A DNA stretch of 64,000 bases from Pyrobaculum oguniense TE7 (GTDB lineage Archaea > Thermoproteota > Thermoprotei > Thermoproteales > Thermoproteaceae). The translations under genes were made by a program, and so were the position numbers. Below are positions 15,200 through 23,450 of the stretch, piece by piece (position 1 is the first letter of the stretch; the number at the start of each line of letters is the position of its first letter). The notes beneath the pieces are model-generated. The model saw only the letters and a program-made list of their open reading frames with translations. It made no database searches and was not told where the DNA came from. The DNA lies in contig CP003316.1 in NCBI GenBank assembly GCA_000247545.1, forward strand, positions 1,087,233 through 1,151,232. Reading direction: 5' to 3'.

Positions 15200-15976
15200 T
15201 TACATTTTCCTAGGCCTGTAGCTGTGGGCGTGGCTTGGGTCGTAGACAGAGGACCTGGGCACTTCCCTCGGCCCGGCTGATTCGCCGACTACTATCACGG
15301 CGTCTCTTACTATCCTCTCCTCCTTCACCCTCTGGGCTATATCGCTGAGAGTCCCCTTGACCACCTTCTGATCTGGCCAAGTTGCCTTGTACACAACGGC
15401 GACGGGAGTGTCGGGGGGTAGTCCGCCTTCTGAGAGCTCCCTTACCACCTTGTCGATTACGTGGACGCCCGTGTATATAACGGCCACTGCCCCCGTCGAG
15501 AGCATGAACTTTGCCACGTCTCTCAGATCACCCCTCATGGGCACCCTTGCCGAGGCCCTGGTTATGACCACGTGTTGCGCCCTCTTGGGCACTGTCAGCT
15601 CTATTCGTAGCTGAGCCGCGGCGGCCAGCGCCGCGGTGACGCCCGGCACAATTTCGTAGGGTATGCCCGCCGCCTCCAGCGGGATCAATTCCTCCCACAA
15701 AGCGCCGTATATGGAGGGGTCGCCCGACTTCAGACGCGCCACGAGCTTCCCCTCCAACGCCCTGCTAATCAATATCTCCACGATCTCCTCGGTTGTGAGC
15801 GATGCGCTGTTGTGGATCTCGGCGTCTGGCCTCGCCCATTTCAGAATTTCAGGATTGACGAGAGATCCGGCATAGACCACTACATCCGCTTGTTGTAAGT
15901 AGCGCATTCCTTTAACGGTGATGAGCTCAGGATCGCCGGGTCCTGCGCCTATGAAGACCACTTTGCCTACCGCCAT
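15200..15976 (-). CDS. cbiF: Cobalt-precorrin-4 C11-methyltransferase CbiF
   Basis: SAM-dependent methylase of the corrin ring. Starts AVGKVVFIGAGPGDPELITV, the family's N-terminal SAM-binding loop, with VVYAGSLVNPEIL, RLKSGDPSIYGAL and VPGVTAALAAAA following, the specific CbiF/CobM pattern. Start ATG 15976 overlaps cbiL by 10 bases; a longer open frame to 16006 is unlikely. Last gene of the eight-gene corrin operon. 258 residues, normal length. Confidence 0.92.
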   Translation of the reverse strand: MAVGKVVFIGAGPGDPELITVKGMRYLQQADVVVYAGSLVNPEILKWARPDAEIHNSASLTTEEIVEILISRALEGKLVARLKSGDPSIYGALWEELIPLEAAGIPYEIVPGVTAALAAAAQLRIELTVPKRAQHVVITRASARVPMRGDLRDVAKFMLSTGAVAVIYTGVHVIDKVVRELSEGGLPPDTPVAVVYKATWPDQKVVKGTLSDIAQRVKEERIVRDAVIVVGESAGPREVPRSSVYDPSHAHSYRPRKM

Positions 15977-16587
15977 ATATACGCCGTGGTGAAGTAGTCC
16001 TCCCATTGGACGGATCCCGAAATCGCCTCCTCACTCATGTAACACCTCCTAACGGCTACCCCCCTCCCAGCCATTAGCTTATTGACGAGGTCTAAGTTCC
16101 GGTTGGCCTTAACCACGACGACCACGTCAAATAGCTCAGCCGCCTTTATTAAAAGGTCTGGCCTAGTGGCTGGGACTATGGCCACCGCATCGTCGCCAGT
16201 GGCCAGCTCCTTTCCGGCCCGTAAGGCGCATGACAATATTGCAGATACCCCCGGTATGTACTCCACCGGCTCTTTGACATACGGCCTTATCTTGGCGAAG
16301 GTGCTGTAGAGGGAGGGGTCGCCCAGGACTGCGAAGACCCTCCTCCCACCTGCCGCTTCCACCGCCTTGGCGTTCTTCTTGACCTCCTCGGCGCTTGAGG
16401 CGCCCATGGTGAATTCGAGTTCCACCACCTCGCCGGCGGCGTAGCGCTTCACTAGCCTCTTCGCAATGCTGGACTCGGATCTGCTGGACCTCGGCACAAA
16501 GACTATATCTGCCTCCCTCAACGCCTTAACCGCAGCTAGAGTCAACAGATCTGGGTGCCCCGGCCCCAAACCCACTACTTTAAGCAT
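15967..16587 (-). CDS. cbiL: Cobalt-factor-II / precorrin-2 C20-methyltransferase CbiL
   Basis: 206 residues with the methylase blocks VVGLGPGHPDLLTL at the N-terminus, VFVPRSSRSESSIA (the CbiL/CobI-specific segment), VFAVLGDPSLYSTF and YIPGVSAILSCA. It methylates C20 in the first ring-specific step after precorrin-2. Its start lies within the end of cbiT and its end within cbiF. Slightly shorter than the usual 220-240 residues. Confidence 0.88.
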   Translation of the reverse strand: MLKVVGLGPGHPDLLTLAAVKALREADIVFVPRSSRSESSIAKRLVKRYAAGEVVELEFTMGASSAEEVKKNAKAVEAAGGRRVFAVLGDPSLYSTFAKIRPYVKEPVEYIPGVSAILSCALRAGKELATGDDAVAIVPATRPDLLIKAAELFDVVVVVKANRNLDLVNKLMAGRGVAVRRCYMSEEAISGSVQWEDYFTTAYIWR

Positions 16588-17170
16588 AGGCCGTTACCAC
16601 GTATACAGGATTCAAGGCCGTCATGACCGTGTAGCCCCCCCGCCTTTCCCCCCTCGCCACCCAGATCTGTACTACTTCGTACTTAACGCCTAGCCCCTCC
16701 AGCGCCTCTAGCGCGGTTCTCAACGACTCAAGAGTCACAACGTCTATAACCACCACGCCATTCCCCTCCAGCCGGCTGAAGACGGCCCTAATGATCTCCC
16801 CAAGACGCCTCCCCCCGCCCCCGATAAAATAGCGGTCAGATCGGGGACATTTCTCCAACGCCTCGGGCGCCTCGCCTTCGACTACAGCCACTCTATTAGC
16901 TACGCCGAACTTCTCCGTATTCTTCCTCGTTAGAGCGGCGGCCCTTGGATCCTTCTCCACGGCGCATACGTATCCCTCTTCGCCCATTAGGAGAGCCGCC
17001 TCGACTGTCACCGTGCCCGTTCCCGACCCCACGTCTACCAAAACGCCGCCACGCCTCAGTCTCAGCTTGGACAAAACCACCGCCCTGACCTCGGCCTTAG
17101 TCATGGGCACGCCCTCCTCTCGGTAAAAGAGGTCGTCCGGTATCCCCGGAGTTGCATAGGGCCACGTCAT
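16580..17170 (-). CDS. cbiT: Cobalt-precorrin-6B C15-methyltransferase (decarboxylating) CbiT
   Basis: 196-residue class I SAM methyltransferase. GIPDDLFYREEGVPMTKAEVRA is the CbiT N-terminal pattern and VDVGSGTGTVTVEAA the SAM-binding motif I; YFIGGGGRRLGEII is the conserved GG block. It adds the C15 methyl group and decarboxylates the C12 acetate, working with CbiE (20748). Start ATG 17170 overlaps cbiD by 4 bases. Confidence 0.92.
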   Translation of the reverse strand: MTWPYATPGIPDDLFYREEGVPMTKAEVRAVVLSKLRLRRGGVLVDVGSGTGTVTVEAALLMGEEGYVCAVEKDPRAAALTRKNTEKFGVANRVAVVEGEAPEALEKCPRSDRYFIGGGGRRLGEIIRAVFSRLEGNGVVVIDVVTLESLRTALEALEGLGVKYEVVQIWVARGERRGGYTVMTALNPVYVVTAYA

Positions 17171-18195
17171 GGTTCTAGCAATGCCATGAGTCTCCCTCCT
17201 CTGTCAAACACCACTATACCCACGTTTACGTTAGTGGCCGCCCTCACGGCGGATTTCGCCCGCGCGGCCATATCCCTGACTACAGCCCCCTTGTAATCCC
17301 CCAAGTATGTAAGTGCCTCCTCGACCGATAGGGCCCCGGCGGCTTTGGCTAACAACTCGTGGGGAACGCCGACTCTAAGCGCCGAATAGATCAGGGAGGC
17401 TAACCTGCAGTCGCAGTATTTGTGGTGGGTGTTCAACGCCCCGCAGGCCAGCTTGGCGAGCTTCCCCGGCATCGTGGCCACGTATATCTTGCCGAATCCC
17501 ATCTCAGCCGCGGCCCTTACGGCGTCGCCTACTAGATCCCCTATCTTCACTACAGCGTTTCCGAAAAGCCGCCGCGATCCCTCCGCGCTTTGGTTGCCTT
17601 GCGCCAGCGCCACCGAGTCTGACGTAGCCCTCAACGCCTTCAGCTCAGCCTTGACGTGCTCAATATATCCCTCATCGCTGACTGGGTACTCAATCCCCGT
17701 AGTGCCAAGTATTGAGATGCCCCCGACGATGCCCAACTCGGGGTTCATGGTCTTAGCCGCCAGCTCCTCTCCGCCGGGCACCTCAATAATTACCTCTCCA
17801 CTCTCTGCCACCTCCCTCAACGCCTGTTCTATCATCATCCTGGGGACGGGGTTTATGGCCGGTTCCCCAGGCGGCACCGGCAAGCCCGGCCTTGTTACGA
17901 CGCCGACGCCTCTCCCGCCTATTATTCTCACACCTTGTCCGCCTAGTTTTACACACGCCTTTATCACCACGCCGTCTAGGACGTCTGGGTTGTCGCCGGA
18001 GAACTTCCTGACCTCGGCGCAGTGGCGGTCCCCCTCTGCGTATGTCCTCTCCACCGGCACCTCTATCCTCAGCCCTATTGGAGTCGGCACCACCACCGCC
18101 TTGGCCTCCACCCCAAGCGCGGCGAGGGCCGCGGCCTTCGCGGCGGCCGCGGCGGCAAGGCCAGTGGTTATGCCGAAGCGGAGTAGGGGCATCAT
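17167..18195 (-). CDS. cbiD: Cobalt-precorrin-5B C1-methyltransferase CbiD
   Basis: 342 residues. RFGITTGLAAAAAAKAA at the start and GVVTRPGLPVPPGEPAINPVP, LGTTGIEYPVSDEGYIEH and NTHHKY blocks are diagnostic for CbiD, the anaerobic-pathway enzyme that methylates C1 after ring contraction. It is embedded between cbiH and cbiT with 4-base overlaps on both sides. Full length. Confidence 0.93.
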   Translation of the reverse strand: MMPLLRFGITTGLAAAAAAKAAALAALGVEAKAVVVPTPIGLRIEVPVERTYAEGDRHCAEVRKFSGDNPDVLDGVVIKACVKLGGQGVRIIGGRGVGVVTRPGLPVPPGEPAINPVPRMMIEQALREVAESGEVIIEVPGGEELAAKTMNPELGIVGGISILGTTGIEYPVSDEGYIEHVKAELKALRATSDSVALAQGNQSAEGSRRLFGNAVVKIGDLVGDAVRAAAEMGFGKIYVATMPGKLAKLACGALNTHHKYCDCRLASLIYSALRVGVPHELLAKAAGALSVEEALTYLGDYKGAVVRDMAARAKSAVRAATNVNVGIVVFDRGGRLMALLEP

Positions 18196-18929
18196 AGCCT
18201 ATACTTCCTAGAATAGCCTCTAGGAGTTATCATCATCCCCCGCCAGGTGAAGGTCTCGGAGTTGCCTATAATCGCTATAGTGCGCATATCTAGCTGATGC
18301 CCCTTAACCTCGCCCAGTCTCAAGACGTGGACCTCCTCGCCGTCTCTATACGCGTTTTTCACCACGCCAATCGGCGCCTCGGGGCCGCGGACCCTTTCAA
18401 TAGCCCTTAGCACCTCCTCGGTTAGGCCTGGGTCTATGGGGTTGTAGAGGGCGATGACGAAATCGGCCTCAGCCGCCTTGACGGCCCTTTTTAATATAAC
18501 CTCGCGGGGGGTGAGCAGATCGCTGAGGTTTATGAAAGCCACGTCGTTGCCCAGAGGCGCCCCTAGCCTAGCCCCTGCGGCCAACGCGGCGGTGACGCCG
18601 GGAATCACCTCCACGTCCACCGCCATGTCTCGGATCGCCATTAGCTCCAAGAGGAGTGGCGCCATGCCGTATATTTGCGGATCGCCGTCGGAAATAAGGG
18701 CGACTACCTCGCCCTGCCTTGCCCTCTCCAGCGCGGTCTCCGCCCTGAAGATCTCCTGCCTCATCTTAGCGGAAATCACCTCTTTGCCCTCTAGGAGATC
18801 CCCCGCCAGCTTTATATACGTCTCGTAGCCCACTACCACAGAGCTTTTCCTAATCGCCTCGACCGCGGCGTAGGTACGAAGGGGCGGCCTGCCGGGCCCA
18901 ATTCCAACTACGTATATCCTACCCGCCAT
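18192..18929 (-). CDS. cbiH: Cobalt-precorrin-3 C17-methyltransferase CbiH (ring contraction)
   Basis: 245 residues: IYVVGIGPGRPPLRTYAAV at the N-terminus, VVVGYETYIKL (the CbiH/CobJ-specific segment), ALISDGDPQIYGMA and EVIPGVTAALAAGA. It methylates C17 with ring contraction. Starts inside the end of the cbiX-cbiC fusion and ends overlapping cbiD. Full length, no anomalies. Confidence 0.92.
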   Translation of the reverse strand: MAGRIYVVGIGPGRPPLRTYAAVEAIRKSSVVVGYETYIKLAGDLLEGKEVISAKMRQEIFRAETALERARQGEVVALISDGDPQIYGMAPLLLELMAIRDMAVDVEVIPGVTAALAAGARLGAPLGNDVAFINLSDLLTPREVILKRAVKAAEADFVIALYNPIDPGLTEEVLRAIERVRGPEAPIGVVKNAYRDGEEVHVLRLGEVKGHQLDMRTIAIIGNSETFTWRGMMITPRGYSRKYRL

Positions 18930-19875
18930 AAGCCCTCCTCACAAGTTCGTTAAACACAGCCGCCGCGACTCCCGAGCCGCCCATCGTCCCCCTAACTATA
19001 AAAGCCGGCAACCCGGATGAGGCCACCTCCTCCTTCACCGCCTCCGCATTGGTAAAGCCCACAGCCGCCGCGACCACAAACGCCAGCTCCGCCTCGCCCC
19101 TACGCCACGCGTCTAGACCCGCCCTCAGCGCAGTGGGCGCGTTCCCGACCACGAGAGCCGCCGCTCCTAGCTCTTTGAGGAGCTTCTCCGTGCCGCAATA
19201 CGACTTGGTGGTTCTGCAACCGGCGGGCGCCTCCTCCACCGCCACTCTCACTCTGCTGTACCTAAGCCCAGCCGCCACCATCTTCACATCGGCAACCGCC
19301 CAAACCTCCCCCGTAATTGCCTCCTCGGCGGCTTTGCAGAAATCGCTAGTTATGTATATGCTCTTCGCCATATCTAAGTTCCCCGACGCGTACACGGCTC
19401 TGGCCACAAGCGCGTGTTCGCACTTCTCAACATTGAGGCCCAGCGCCTTTGCGATGTAGGCCATGGACGTCTCCTCTATCTCCTCGGGGTTTTCCACAAT
19501 CTTGGCCCCTCCCTTGTCGAAAGCCTTGATAATCCTGGCGATTAGGGCTGAGAGAACTAGGGGGGAATCCCCTAGAGGTCTCGTGACGTATACCAGGCGC
19601 CCAAACCTGGACATCTCCCACTGCTCAAAGCCAGATACGCCAAGCTCCTCCACTATGTCCCTAGCCACGTGGTTGCCCTCGCCTAGGAACGCCAGTGCGA
19701 TGACAGCTGGCCCCTCACCCTCCTTCAAGACCCGGCGCCAGTTAGGCTCGGCGTATTCGTTATAGCCAACCACAGCCCTTACCCCCAGCCTCCTGCTTAT
19801 CTCCGCAGCCCAGCCCTCCATCAACTGGTTAAACACCTGCCTCCTCGAGCCGTGGTTTACGAGAATTACCTCCAT
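18919..19875 (-). CDS. Fusion of CbiX cobaltochelatase and CbiC precorrin-8X methylmutase
   Basis: 318 residues from ATG 19875. Residues 1-118 are a small CbiX: VNHGSRRQVFN with H8, and GEGNHVARDI with H69, the two metal-binding histidines that insert cobalt into sirohydrochlorin. Residues 125-318 are CbiC: VGNAPTALRAGLDA, VVAAAVGFTNAEAVKEE and MGGSGVAAAVFN, the enzyme that moves a methyl from C11 to C12. The block that normally reads RVIH, with the catalytic histidine, is RAVY here (Y162), so the key histidine appears replaced. The longer upstream frame overlapping cbtA is discarded. The fused pair catalyses the first and a late step of the same pathway. Confidence 0.87.
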   Translation of the reverse strand: MEVILVNHGSRRQVFNQLMEGWAAEISRRLGVRAVVGYNEYAEPNWRRVLKEGEGPAVIALAFLGEGNHVARDIVEELGVSGFEQWEMSRFGRLVYVTRPLGDSPLVLSALIARIIKAFDKGGAKIVENPEEIEETSMAYIAKALGLNVEKCEHALVARAVYASGNLDMAKSIYITSDFCKAAEEAITGEVWAVADVKMVAAGLRYSRVRVAVEEAPAGCRTTKSYCGTEKLLKELGAAALVVGNAPTALRAGLDAWRRGEAELAFVVAAAVGFTNAEAVKEEVASSGLPAFIVRGTMGGSGVAAAVFNELVRRAYGG

Positions 19876-20462
19876 ACCCTCTTTACGGGCGACAACAAGT
19901 TCACAACGCCGGCTGTGGTGGCCCAGTACACCGCCCACGAGAAGAGGGCTATCCCCTGAAGGGCTTTGAGCTCGGGGACGTAGGGGAGGTATGTCTGAGG
20001 CAGTGTGAATCCAGGAAAGGCGTAGAACCCCGCCACCAGCGCCGCGGCGCCGGCCAAGGCCCAGTGGGCCGTCCTCCTGGTGGCGATAAGCCACAGCACA
20101 ACTCCGTTGTACAACATGTACAGCCCGTGGACAGCCTCCCGCCACTCCACGGGCTCGGCGTATGAAACCCCGTGCGGAGTCGGCAACCACTTCAGCAAAG
20201 GCAGTAAGGAAAATCCAACAAAGCACAGCGCCGTCCCAGCCGCAATGCCTAATCTGCTTGCGAAAAAGGCGAGGACCACCCCCCAAAGCCCCCCGGCAAC
20301 CGCCGCCGCCAATACCTGAGCCCACGTCGCGTACTCCTCCACCTCGCCGGCTACAAGCTCGTCGTGGAGCTTCTCCGCAATAGGCGCGGCGAAGTGCACT
20401 AAAAGCGCCAGTTGCAAAAGCCCAGCTAAGACGCCCGCTACGAAAAACGGCTTTAGTGACAC
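19866..20462 (-). CDS. cbtA: Predicted cobalt transporter subunit CbtA
   Basis: 198-residue membrane protein with about five hydrophobic helices. The N-terminal pattern FFVAGVLAGLLQLALLVHF, a DE-rich loop (EKLHDELVAGEVEEY) and LLPLLKWLPTPHGV with its histidine are typical of CbtA. CbtA/CbtB importers were predicted from their cobalamin-controlled gene neighbourhoods. Overlaps cbtB upstream and cbiX-cbiC downstream by about 10 bases each, so it is cotranslated with the corrin operon. Confidence 0.82.
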   Translation of the reverse strand: MSLKPFFVAGVLAGLLQLALLVHFAAPIAEKLHDELVAGEVEEYATWAQVLAAAVAGGLWGVVLAFFASRLGIAAGTALCFVGFSLLPLLKWLPTPHGVSYAEPVEWREAVHGLYMLYNGVVLWLIATRRTAHWALAGAAALVAGFYAFPGFTLPQTYLPYVPELKALQGIALFSWAVYWATTAGVVNLLSPVKRVWR

Positions 20463-20677
20463 GGCATCCCCCAGAGATGCCTAAGCTCGTGCACCGCGTT
20501 GTAAATAGGACCCGGGATGAGCCTCTCTAACAAACCTCCCAGCGCGGTGTTCCACAGGCCGGGGTATAGTATTAGGGATAAGGCCCCAGCCGCGATGGCT
20601 ATGGCTACGTATTTAGCCATTGGCATAGCCCCGATAACCTCCACCGTTTTTGCCAACACCTTGTGCTTAATCTTCAT
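20453..20677 (-). CDS. cbtB: Predicted cobalt transporter subunit CbtB
   Basis: 74 residues: one transmembrane helix (YVAIAIAAGALSLILYPGLW) and a C-terminal histidine cluster ELRHLWGMPCH, the CbtB metal-binding tail. A CTTAAATATA box at about 20697-20706 lies 25 bases before ATG 20677, giving a leaderless message. It is the first gene of the eight-gene corrin operon, so cobalt uptake and ring synthesis share one transcript. Confidence 0.85.
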   Translation of the reverse strand: MKIKHKVLAKTVEVIGAMPMAKYVAIAIAAGALSLILYPGLWNTALGGLLERLIPGPIYNAVHELRHLWGMPCH

Positions 20678-20747
20678 AAATTGGACAAATATCCCATATA
20701 TTTAAGCTTTTCTTAAGAACTTATAATAAGGACAAAATCCATGTCAT
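20678..20747. promoter_or_regulatory. Divergent promoter region between cbtB and cbiE
   Basis: Two separate TATA boxes face outward: CTTAAATATA (minus strand, about 20697-20706) for cbtB and ACTTATAATAAGG (plus strand, about 20719-20731) for cbiE. Each is near 25 bases from its start codon. The close back-to-back arrangement allows shared control of the two corrin operons. I see no clear operator repeat. Confidence 0.6.
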
Positions 20748-21401
20748 GTGCTTTATGTAGTTGGAGTAGGTCCGGGAGATCCCGAGCATATGTCGATAAA
20801 GGCCGTAAAGACGTTGGAGAGGTGCGATGTCATAGCGGGGTGGAGAAGTGTGTTGGAGAGAGTTCTCCAGCACCACCCCCAGCTGGGGGTCAAAGAGCTG
20901 GTGTTCCTATCGTACAAAAACCAGGACGACGAATTGCGCCGTCTCGCCGAGAAATCTAAAAGAAGGGATGTATGCGTCCTCGCCCATGGGGACCCCACAG
21001 TGTCGGATTGGGAGTTCTTAGAACGGATTAGAGAAGCGGCTGGCGACTTCGCCATAGTGCACAGCGTCTCTTCCATAAACGTCGCGCTTGGGAAGCTCGG
21101 CTTAGATCTGGCCCACGTCTTGTTCGTATCAATGCATGCATCGTCGCCCCAAGATCCGCTGGAGGCCGCCAGGCTCGCGGCGAGAAAAAGGGCCTTGGTC
21201 ATATTCCCGCCGCCTCGGCCGGACGGCCCCGTGGAGGTGGCTAAGCGCCTAGCCCCGGAATTCGCGAAGTGCAGGGCATGGGTGTTGGAAGAACTCACCA
21301 TTGCCGACCGCATATGGAGGGGGACCGTCGAGGAGCTGACAAACGCCGAAGGCCACTTCAGCGATTTGTCCATCGTCGTTGTCGACTGCAGAGATGCTTA
21401 G
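20748..21401 (+). CDS. cbiE: Cobalt-precorrin-7 C5-methyltransferase CbiE
   Basis: 217 residues. LYVVGVGPGDPEHMSIKAV is the SAM-binding N-terminus of this methylase group; VIAGWRSVL and VCVLAHGDPTVSDWEFL and HSVSSINVALGKLGLDL are the CbiE-type blocks. It methylates C5 in concert with CbiT. The GTG at 20748 is 24 bases after a TATA box and is the expected leaderless start. The following gene begins in its last codons. Confidence 0.88.
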   Translation: MLYVVGVGPGDPEHMSIKAVKTLERCDVIAGWRSVLERVLQHHPQLGVKELVFLSYKNQDDELRRLAEKSKRRDVCVLAHGDPTVSDWEFLERIREAAGDFAIVHSVSSINVALGKLGLDLAHVLFVSMHASSPQDPLEAARLAARKRALVIFPPPRPDGPVEVAKRLAPEFAKCRAWVLEELTIADRIWRGTVEELTNAEGHFSDLSIVVVDCRDA

Positions 21402-22329
21402 GCTCTGGCTTGGGGTGGCCGTTGTGTACTCCTCCGACGCCGGCAAGCCCGGCGCCGAGGCCGTGGCGAATGCGTTGAGGAGAATGAGGCTCCCAGCCGC
21501 CGTTTTCCATTACAAGGACTTAGACGCGGCATGGGGCTGCTACGATGCATATGTATTCGTCATGGCTATGGGGGGCGTGGTGAGGACTCTCTGCAAGAGG
21601 CTGAGGGATAAGGCAAAAGATCCTCCAGTTGTCGTGGTAAGCCACGACTTGAAATACATCGTGCCCCTCCTCGGGATGCACAGAGGGGCTAACGAGTTAT
21701 CGCAAAGGCTTGCTGAGGCTCTAGGCGGCGTGGCCGTGGTAACCACTGTAGCGGAGCAAAGAGGCTTCGCGCCGCTGGAGGAGGTAGAGCGGCTTCTCCT
21801 ATGTAGTCTCCAGCAGGAAGACAAATTAGAAATTTACAGAAGACTGATAAAGGGGGAAGAGGTTTGCATAGACGCCGAGGTTTCTGAAAGGCTACCGGGC
21901 TACCGGGTGGGCAGTGGTTGCCCCGTGGCTATTAAGCTTGGCTGTGAAGGGAGGTTCTGTTGCAAGAGGTGGAAGATTTATGCAGGCTTCGGCGCGACGT
22001 CTAGGGCCACCGCCATGGAGATAGCCGAGGCGATTAAGATGGCGCTTAAGGAGGTGGGAGCTAGCGGCGTCGAGACAGTCGCCTCAGTCAAGGAGATTGT
22101 GGACGAAGTGGCGCGTATTCTCGGCGTCCGCGGCGTATTGCTCCGGCCTTCCGATTTGCCAAAGGCGAGGTGCCTATCGCCGCCGTCCCCGCTAGCTGTG
22201 GAGAGATTGGGGGTGGGCAACGTGGCGGAGGCGAGCGCCCTCGCGGCGGCCGGCGCGGGGGGCTGGCTTATCTACAGGAAAAGGGGCTTTGAGCGGAGAG
22301 TCACCGTGGCGCTTGCGGCTAATATCTAG
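21394..22329 (+). CDS. cbiG: Cobalt-precorrin-5A hydrolase CbiG
   Basis: 311 residues from ATG 21394, which overlaps the cbiE stop. Diagnostic blocks: VFVMAMGGVVRTL, VVVVSHDLKYIVPLLGMHRGAN, LAEALGGVAVVTTVAE, and the C-terminal domain KIYAGFGATSRATAMEIAEAI. CbiG opens the lactone ring of cobalt-precorrin-5A and releases acetaldehyde, a step specific to the anaerobic pathway. The middle and C-terminal domains are both present, so it is full length. Confidence 0.92.
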   Translation: MLRLWLGVAVVYSSDAGKPGAEAVANALRRMRLPAAVFHYKDLDAAWGCYDAYVFVMAMGGVVRTLCKRLRDKAKDPPVVVVSHDLKYIVPLLGMHRGANELSQRLAEALGGVAVVTTVAEQRGFAPLEEVERLLLCSLQQEDKLEIYRRLIKGEEVCIDAEVSERLPGYRVGSGCPVAIKLGCEGRFCCKRWKIYAGFGATSRATAMEIAEAIKMALKEVGASGVETVASVKEIVDEVARILGVRGVLLRPSDLPKARCLSPPSPLAVERLGVGNVAEASALAAAGAGGWLIYRKRGFERRVTVALAANI

Positions 22330-22821
22330 CGCTGTTGCGCCTCCCCACGCGGCTGGGTTGGCTCTGTGTGGGAAATTATTCTCTAGCTTTTACGCCAACG
22401 CCAGAAGAGTAAACAGCATCTGCTGTCGCCCTAGCCACCTCAATCATGGCAATGGGAATTGCGGCGCTTGCCTTGGGGCAGATATCCTCGTCGATAAATG
22501 CGCCTAAGGGCGGTATTTTACTGTAGACTAAGCAACTTGGAGAGGGGGTGGGCGAGCTTTAGCAAAGGCTGAGCACAGCCGCGGCGGTGCAGTTGGGGCA
22601 AAACCCAGTTAAATACGCCAGCTTTAACTTGATATACGACAGAGGGGCCGTGCTTACAGAGTCCATTTGCAGAAGCTCCTCCCAAGGGCGCCGGTCTAGC
22701 CAGTACGTCGTACCTTAAATATACAAGCCCGACGCCGTGGTCCATTATCCAGCGGAGAGGGCGGTGTTCATGGCCTCCACCCAGGTGGCGATGGTCTACC
22801 GGCTACACAACGAGGCGGGAT

Positions 22822-22834
22822 CCCCCCCCCCCCC
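22822..22834 (+). repeat. Poly-C tract of 13 bases
   Basis: Homopolymer within a broken frame of unknown origin (MASTQVAMVYRLHNEAG leads into it). One of five long G/C tracts in this window. It lies in non-functional-looking sequence, so a length change here would probably have no effect. Confidence 0.95.
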
Positions 22835-22988
22835 TTTTGAGGGCGATTGCCGGCGTTATATGGGAGGGGGAGTACGAGCGGTACACCCTGAGGTAAAGGC
22901 TGTGTTTAAAACGGTGCTATAAGAGACGTCAGCCTCGCCCATTCGCCCAGTTACGAAGCCGTTTGGCCCTTGTAGAGGGCGAAAACCT

Positions 22989-23002
22989 CGCCCTTAAGGG
23001 CG
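22989..23002. repeat. Palindrome CGCCCTTAAGGGCG, probable transposon end
   Basis: A perfect 14-base palindrome preceded by GAAAACCT and located about 70 bases before a TnpB-like fragment. Subterminal hairpins of this kind mark IS200/IS605-type elements, whose TnpB genes are common in Thermoproteales. Similar CCTCGCCCTT words occur on the minus strand at about 33294-33309 and 14083-14094. Confidence 0.5.
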
Positions 23003-23070
23003 GGAGTGGGGGTTTAAAACGTAGTCGAAGGTATCTCTGTGGGGCGCCGCGGCGGTGAGGGGTTCTGGCC

Positions 23071-23235
23071 TTGACTGTCGCGGTGAGGGTCAGCCCCGAT
23101 CCCGGCGCTCTGGAGTTCCTTAGGCGCTATCGCAAAGCCGTAAACTTCGCCGTTGGCGTAACACTGGCAAGGAATCTACTGTTTCAGAAGTACACAGAGA
23201 GCTGTCGCCAACCGAATAGCAAAGAGGTGATATGA
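23071..23235 (+). pseudogene. Fragment resembling the N-terminus of a TnpB (IS200/IS605) protein
   Basis: From TTG 23071 the frame reads LTVAVRVSPDPGALEFLRRYRKAVNF and ends at a stop after about 54 codons. The segment with LLEFLRRYRxAVNFA is typical of archaeal TnpB N-termini. No RuvC or zinc-finger part follows, so this is a remnant. The adjacent palindrome supports the mobile-element reading. Confidence 0.5.
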
Positions 23236-23450
23236 AGTAGGGGTGTCCCACCGTGAGTAAAGACACATGATATCCTCGTCTGGGGCCTCCACGAGGCCAG
23301 ACAGAGAGCTGAAGATGTAGAAGATGCGTTGCTGGTCGTGAAGTGTCTCGTGGAATATGCCAAAGGGACGTCGGCGTAGCTTTGTGGGAAGATGCCGCCG
23401 GATAATTGGCATGGCCCGGATCCTCCGCCGGTGGGCCTGCCGCGCCTTGC

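Larger units (their letters stand above)
22330..23450. other. Accessory stretch with mobile-element debris and no intact gene
   Basis: About 1.1 kb. It contains a 13-base poly-C tract (22822-22834), a 14-base palindrome CGCCCTTAAGGGCG (22989-23002) next to a TnpB-like fragment (23071-23235), and a stretch around 23265-23370 reading like a helical protein fragment in one frame (HDILVWGLHEARQRAEDVED) before a stop. None of it forms a complete gene. Confidence 0.5.

Noticed and set aside
18919-20325. Extension of cbiX-cbiC upstream of 19875
   Set aside because: It runs antiparallel in phase with cbtA coding sequence, and CbiX begins at MEVILVNHG.
20748-20959. Frame starting ATG 20741 as an alternative to cbiE
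   Set aside because: It is out of frame with the clear CbiE protein, and TATA spacing fits GTG 20748.
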